From Methanospirillum hungatei (lineage in GTDB: Archaea; Halobacteriota; Methanomicrobia; Methanomicrobiales; Methanospirillaceae): a DNA stretch of 17,321 nucleotides. The translations under genes were made by a program, and so were the position numbers. Every line of letters begins with the position of its first letter. Position 1 is the first letter of the stretch. Shown in pieces: positions 15,162-17,321 of the stretch. The stretch lies in the NCBI RefSeq assembly GCF_020216685.1, contig NZ_JAIWNS010000118.1, positions 1-17,321 on the forward strand, read 5' to 3'. Below the pieces are notes generated by a model. That model was given only the letters and a program-made list of their open reading frames with translations. It was not told the DNA's origin and searched no databases.

Positions 15162-16202
15162 ATGACTGACCGAATCAGCCCCCTCCGCGATGTCCTGGCA
15201 GGATTATGGTATCGAAGATCAAATCCTGCTGTCCCCGTTCGGCGCCGAAATTCCGGCAGACTCCCGGTATACATCATCACCGGCTTTCTTGGGTCCGGGA
15301 AGACGACCTGTATCAACCAGGTTATCAGGTCGACAGGTGATACCCGGTTTGGAGTCATCGTGAATGATTTCGGTTCAGTCAGTATCGATCAACACCTGAT
15401 TGAAGCTGCCGATGGTCAGGTTATCGCCCTTGAAAACGGCTGTATCTGCTGTTCATTACGAAAAAGCCTGAGTGAATCGATTGAATTGTTCCTGCAACCG
15501 GATAACCGGCCTGATGTCCTCGTTGTGGAAGCATCAGGGGTAGCAGATCCGGCAGGGATCCTCTCACTCCTGGCTGGGGAAGAGATGCGAAAACGAGTCA
15601 GGGTTGCAGGAGTCATCTGTCTCGTGGATGCTGACGGGATCAGATCCGTATCCTGGATCATGAGTCATCTCGTCAGGAAACAGATTCGATCATCTGATCT
15701 TATCCTCCTGAACAAGACAGACCTGGTCTCTGCCTCAGTGGTTGCAACCGTGAGAAAAGAATGGATACCTTCACCGATACCTGTTCTGGAAACGAACCAT
15801 GCGGCCTTTCCCGTTTCATTATTATTCGAAGGGCTTGCATCATCACATGATAATGACCTTCGGTCCCATGACATGTCTGCTCACCATCACCCGGATCATG
15901 AAGGTCATGGATTTTCGACATTTTCATGGACAAGTGTCAGGCCCATCAGGGTATCCTGTCTCAAATCGTTCCTGGATCGGATGCCGGTTGATGTTATCAG
16001 GGTAAAAGGGCTTGCATACCTGAGTGAACTTCCCGATCAGCAGGCGATCATCCAGGTCGTGGGAAAGCGGGTATCGGTAACCAAAGGCCGATCATGGGCA
16101 GGCAGAACGCCTTCTACCATGCTCACCTTCATCGGGACAGGAGATCTGGCAAATTCATCAGAATTTACCCGGAAATTGGAGTCGTGCGTGATTGAACACT
16201 GA
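15162..16202 (+). CDS. CobW/COG0523-family GTPase with His-rich metal-binding loop
   Basis: A 346-residue G3E GTPase. Walker A GFLGSGKTT lies at 41-49, the invariant metal motif C94-I-C96-C97 in ENGCICCSL, the switch-region stretch VVEASGVADP at 121-130, and the guanine-specificity motif NKTD at 184-187. A histidine-rich loop at about 229-250 (seven histidines, including HHH) leads into the CobW C-terminal domain (VKGLAYLSELPDQQAIIQVVGKR). The family comprises metallochaperones that deliver zinc, cobalt or other metals to client proteins, with GTP hydrolysis. An N-terminal extension of about 33 residues with four arginines precedes the G-domain. The ATG follows AGGATC closely. The gene is 2.4 kb from the CobN operon on the other strand, so a role in the same metal pathway is plausible but unproven. 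Confidence 0.93.
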   Translation: MTDRISPLRDVLAGLWYRRSNPAVPVRRRNSGRLPVYIITGFLGSGKTTCINQVIRSTGDTRFGVIVNDFGSVSIDQHLIEAADGQVIALENGCICCSLRKSLSESIELFLQPDNRPDVLVVEASGVADPAGILSLLAGEEMRKRVRVAGVICLVDADGIRSVSWIMSHLVRKQIRSSDLILLNKTDLVSASVVATVRKEWIPSPIPVLETNHAAFPVSLLFEGLASSHDNDLRSHDMSAHHHPDHEGHGFSTFSWTSVRPIRVSCLKSFLDRMPVDVIRVKGLAYLSELPDQQAIIQVVGKRVSVTKGRSWAGRTPSTMLTFIGTGDLANSSEFTRKLESCVIEH

Positions 16203-16217
16203 ATTTTATTATTATTG
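16203..16217 (+). terminator. Weak T-rich archaeal-type terminator after the CobW gene
   Basis: The sequence TTTTATTATTATTG directly follows the CobW-type stop codon. Archaeal RNA polymerase can terminate at such T-rich stretches without a hairpin. No strong stem precedes it. The opposite strand carries the decayed chelatase gene that ends nearby. Confidence 0.25.
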
Positions 16218-16349
16218 ACATTAGTAATAGTATCCAGTAATGTATTGATGAATTGTACCAGAATAGAGGGCGGGATAAAATTGGATATCCTTCATGGATA
16301 ATAACTACCATGTAACTGAAAAATAGGTTTGTTTTTGGATATTCACCAC

Positions 16350-16772
16350 GGATCCATTTAACCGCATCAGCAATTTTGTCAGCCTGGAGTTCCTCAAGTT
16401 TCATATACTTAGCCCCCATCAAATCGGATATCTTCTGTGCTAATCCGAATGCAATATTACTTTGTTCAGTATCGATGACCACGGCGGATATCCCAGATTC
16501 CCGGATTTGATACGCAATCTCATTAGCATCATCAAGCGGAGCTCCTGAATCCATACTGACATTCGCTTTTCCATCAGAGATCAGGATGAATCGAAGAATA
16601 GTATGAGCATTAATTTATATTCTCTCGTTGCAGAACTTCAAATCCCTTGGTAAGACCATGAGTAAGCAGGGTTTTCCACCCACCGGCAGGGTTTGCATAT
16701 ATTTTCTGGCTAATTCAACAAAAGAGGGTATAATCAGATCGATTACTCGAATGGACCTAGGCTCACGATTCA
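16350..16772 (-). pseudogene. Decayed ChlD-type vWA domain (second chelatase paralogue)
   Basis: The minus strand encodes a vWA domain in broken pieces. One frame reads IDLIIPSFVELARKYMQTLPVGGK. After a missing A in an A-run (near 16672-16676; expected GGAAAAACC, found GGAAAACC), the next frame reads TLLTHGLTKGFEVLQREN. The first frame then resumes as INAHTILRFILISDGKANVSMDSG and continues through DDANEIAYQIRESGISAVVIDTE to LEELQADKIADAV. The first frame also has a TAA at 16615-16617. These pieces align with residues about 540-665 of the intact ChlI-ChlD protein encoded at 7029-9080 (for example [23 protein letters not shown]) but differ throughout, so this is a separate paralogue, not a copy. 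The AAA+ domain and linker are absent. It abuts a truncated nuclease gene on one side and the CobW gene on the other. Confidence 0.75.
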
Positions 16773-17171
16773 GACGGTGCCTGGTGTATTGAATTTTTCA
16801 ATCTCTACAACAACTTTCTTCCCCTGAAGGATGATTGCCAGTTTTATTATTTTATCCGGCTTTATGCCGGCATTGAGGATAGCAGATATATACTCCTTCT
16901 CTTGGATCTGTTCGATTGCATCCTGGGCAGTTTTCTCTGTATCGGTTTTGGTATCTGTAGTTTTAAATTCTATAATGTAGGCAAAATAATTATGACTTTT
17001 TCTTGGAATCATGAGTATATCTGCCCGGCCATACCATGTCTCCGGGTTTGATCTGATCTCATAGATATTTCTCAGGTTCGCCAAAAGTCCGAGTATGAAC
17101 TCACCGTTCGCTGATCTTAAATTCAGATTCCTGAATTGATCCCAATTGAGTATAAACACTAATATCAACAT
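16770..17171 (-). CDS. PD-(D/E)XK nuclease-domain protein, 5'-truncated (PDDEXK_9-like)
   Basis: The C-terminal nuclease-like domain of AAA-ATPase-like/PDDEXK_9 (DUF1703) proteins. Recognisable sequence starts at about residue 24 (EFILGLLANLRNIYEIRSN). Active-site candidates are D51 in GRADILMIP, E68 and K70 in IIEFK, and Q88 in DAIEQIQEKEY. Full-length relatives have about 400 further N-terminal residues with an ATPase-like domain, missing here. The first 20 residues (MLILVFILNWDQF...) are not homologous and overlap, in another frame, a transposase-like C-terminus, so the start shown is only the formal first ATG. The stop TGA falls at 16770-16772, where the ChlD relic begins. Probably a non-functional remnant cut by an insertion element. 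Confidence 0.6.
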   Translation of the reverse strand: MLILVFILNWDQFRNLNLRSANGEFILGLLANLRNIYEIRSNPETWYGRADILMIPRKSHNYFAYIIEFKTTDTKTDTEKTAQDAIEQIQEKEYISAILNAGIKPDKIIKLAIILQGKKVVVEIEKFNTPGTV

Positions 17172-17321
17172 TCATCAGATTTAAAATCTCTCGATGCTTT
17201 TGATTTATCCCGGTAAAAGTGTAAAAAATCTGTTCACCATAAAATGACACTAACAAATAAATCTCTTTGAAAAACTCAATAATTCTTTCAGTTTTAGGAT
17301 TATTTACTATTTTCGTTGGAT
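17101..17321 (-). mobile_element. Probable transposase C-terminal remnant (IS1634/IS4-like), runs off the window
   Basis: In the minus-strand frame entering at the right edge, the translation reads PTKIVNNPKTERIIEFFKEI, then YLLVSFYGEQIFYTFTGIN and QKHREILNLMNVDISVYTQ, ending at a TGA at 17101-17103. The layout NP-x-x-R-[WI]-I-x-x-F-F-x-x-I-x-L-L followed by REILNLL-like and a terminal VY/IY resembles the C-terminus of IS1634-type transposases known from methanogens. The assignment is from memory of the family pattern. The catalytic part lies outside the window. It abuts the 5' breakpoint of the nuclease gene. Confidence 0.42.

Noticed and set aside
16165..16349. C-terminal extension of the ChlD relic frame into the CobW 3' end
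   Set aside because: The frame stays open to 16165, but the residues after the GEYP stretch have no chelatase similarity and the last part is antisense to the CobW gene, so I ended the relic near 16350.
1..17321. CRISPR array, tRNA or rRNA genes
   Set aside because: No regularly spaced direct repeats, no cloverleaf-like segments with T-loop signature and no rRNA-like conserved stretches were seen in the intergenic regions.

Overview
The window looks like a chromosomal stretch of a methanogenic archaeon, most likely of the Methanomicrobiales and Methanospirillum-like. The reasons are gene content (a CobN-type chelatase beside a fused ChlI/ChlD subunit and BtuCDF-type transport genes, plus an ornithine-cyclodeaminase-like protein of a mainly archaeal family), archaeal TATA-like boxes in AT-rich gaps, Shine-Dalgarno cores of the GGAGG/GGTGAT type, and AT-rich spacers between more GC-rich genes. 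The assignment is inference; no rRNA or marker gene is present.

Layout. Positions 1-2320 hold a short inverted repeat at the left edge, a SAM-dependent methyltransferase, a small DUF5658-like membrane protein and the remnant of an NHL-repeat protein broken by a TGA. Positions 2324-12799 are a tightly packed seven-gene minus-strand operon. In transcription order it encodes a CobN-like large chelatase subunit, a fused ChlI-ChlD AAA+/vWA subunit, a FecCD/BtuC-type permease, its BtuD/FepC-type ATPase, a DrrA-type ABC ATPase, an ABC-2-type permease and a BtuF-type substrate-binding protein. Most neighbours overlap or nearly touch (TAATG, a 23-nt overlap, ATGA).

Positions 12800-14200 are an AT-rich gap with a plus-strand surface-protein-like ORF that lacks a normal N-terminus. 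Positions 14199-16202 (plus strand) carry a 5'-truncated ornithine-cyclodeaminase-like gene and a CobW/COG0523 GTPase with a His-rich loop. Positions 16350-17321 (minus strand) are decayed: a frameshifted vWA-domain ChlD relic, a 5'-truncated PD-(D/E)XK nuclease and a probable transposase C-terminus at the window edge.

How the genes fit together. The operon joins a complete ATP-dependent metal-chelatase-type machine (H + I/D) to a complete BtuCDF-type importer and a second, exporter-type ABC pair. This suggests a pathway that takes up a metal or metal chelate/tetrapyrrole, acts on it with the CobN/ChlID complex, and exports or protects against a product. A CobW metallochaperone-like GTPase lies about 2.4 kb beyond the operon's promoter side. 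The CobN protein has two cysteine-rich stretches that differ from the textbook CobN pattern as I remember it. The actual substrate cannot be read from the sequence.
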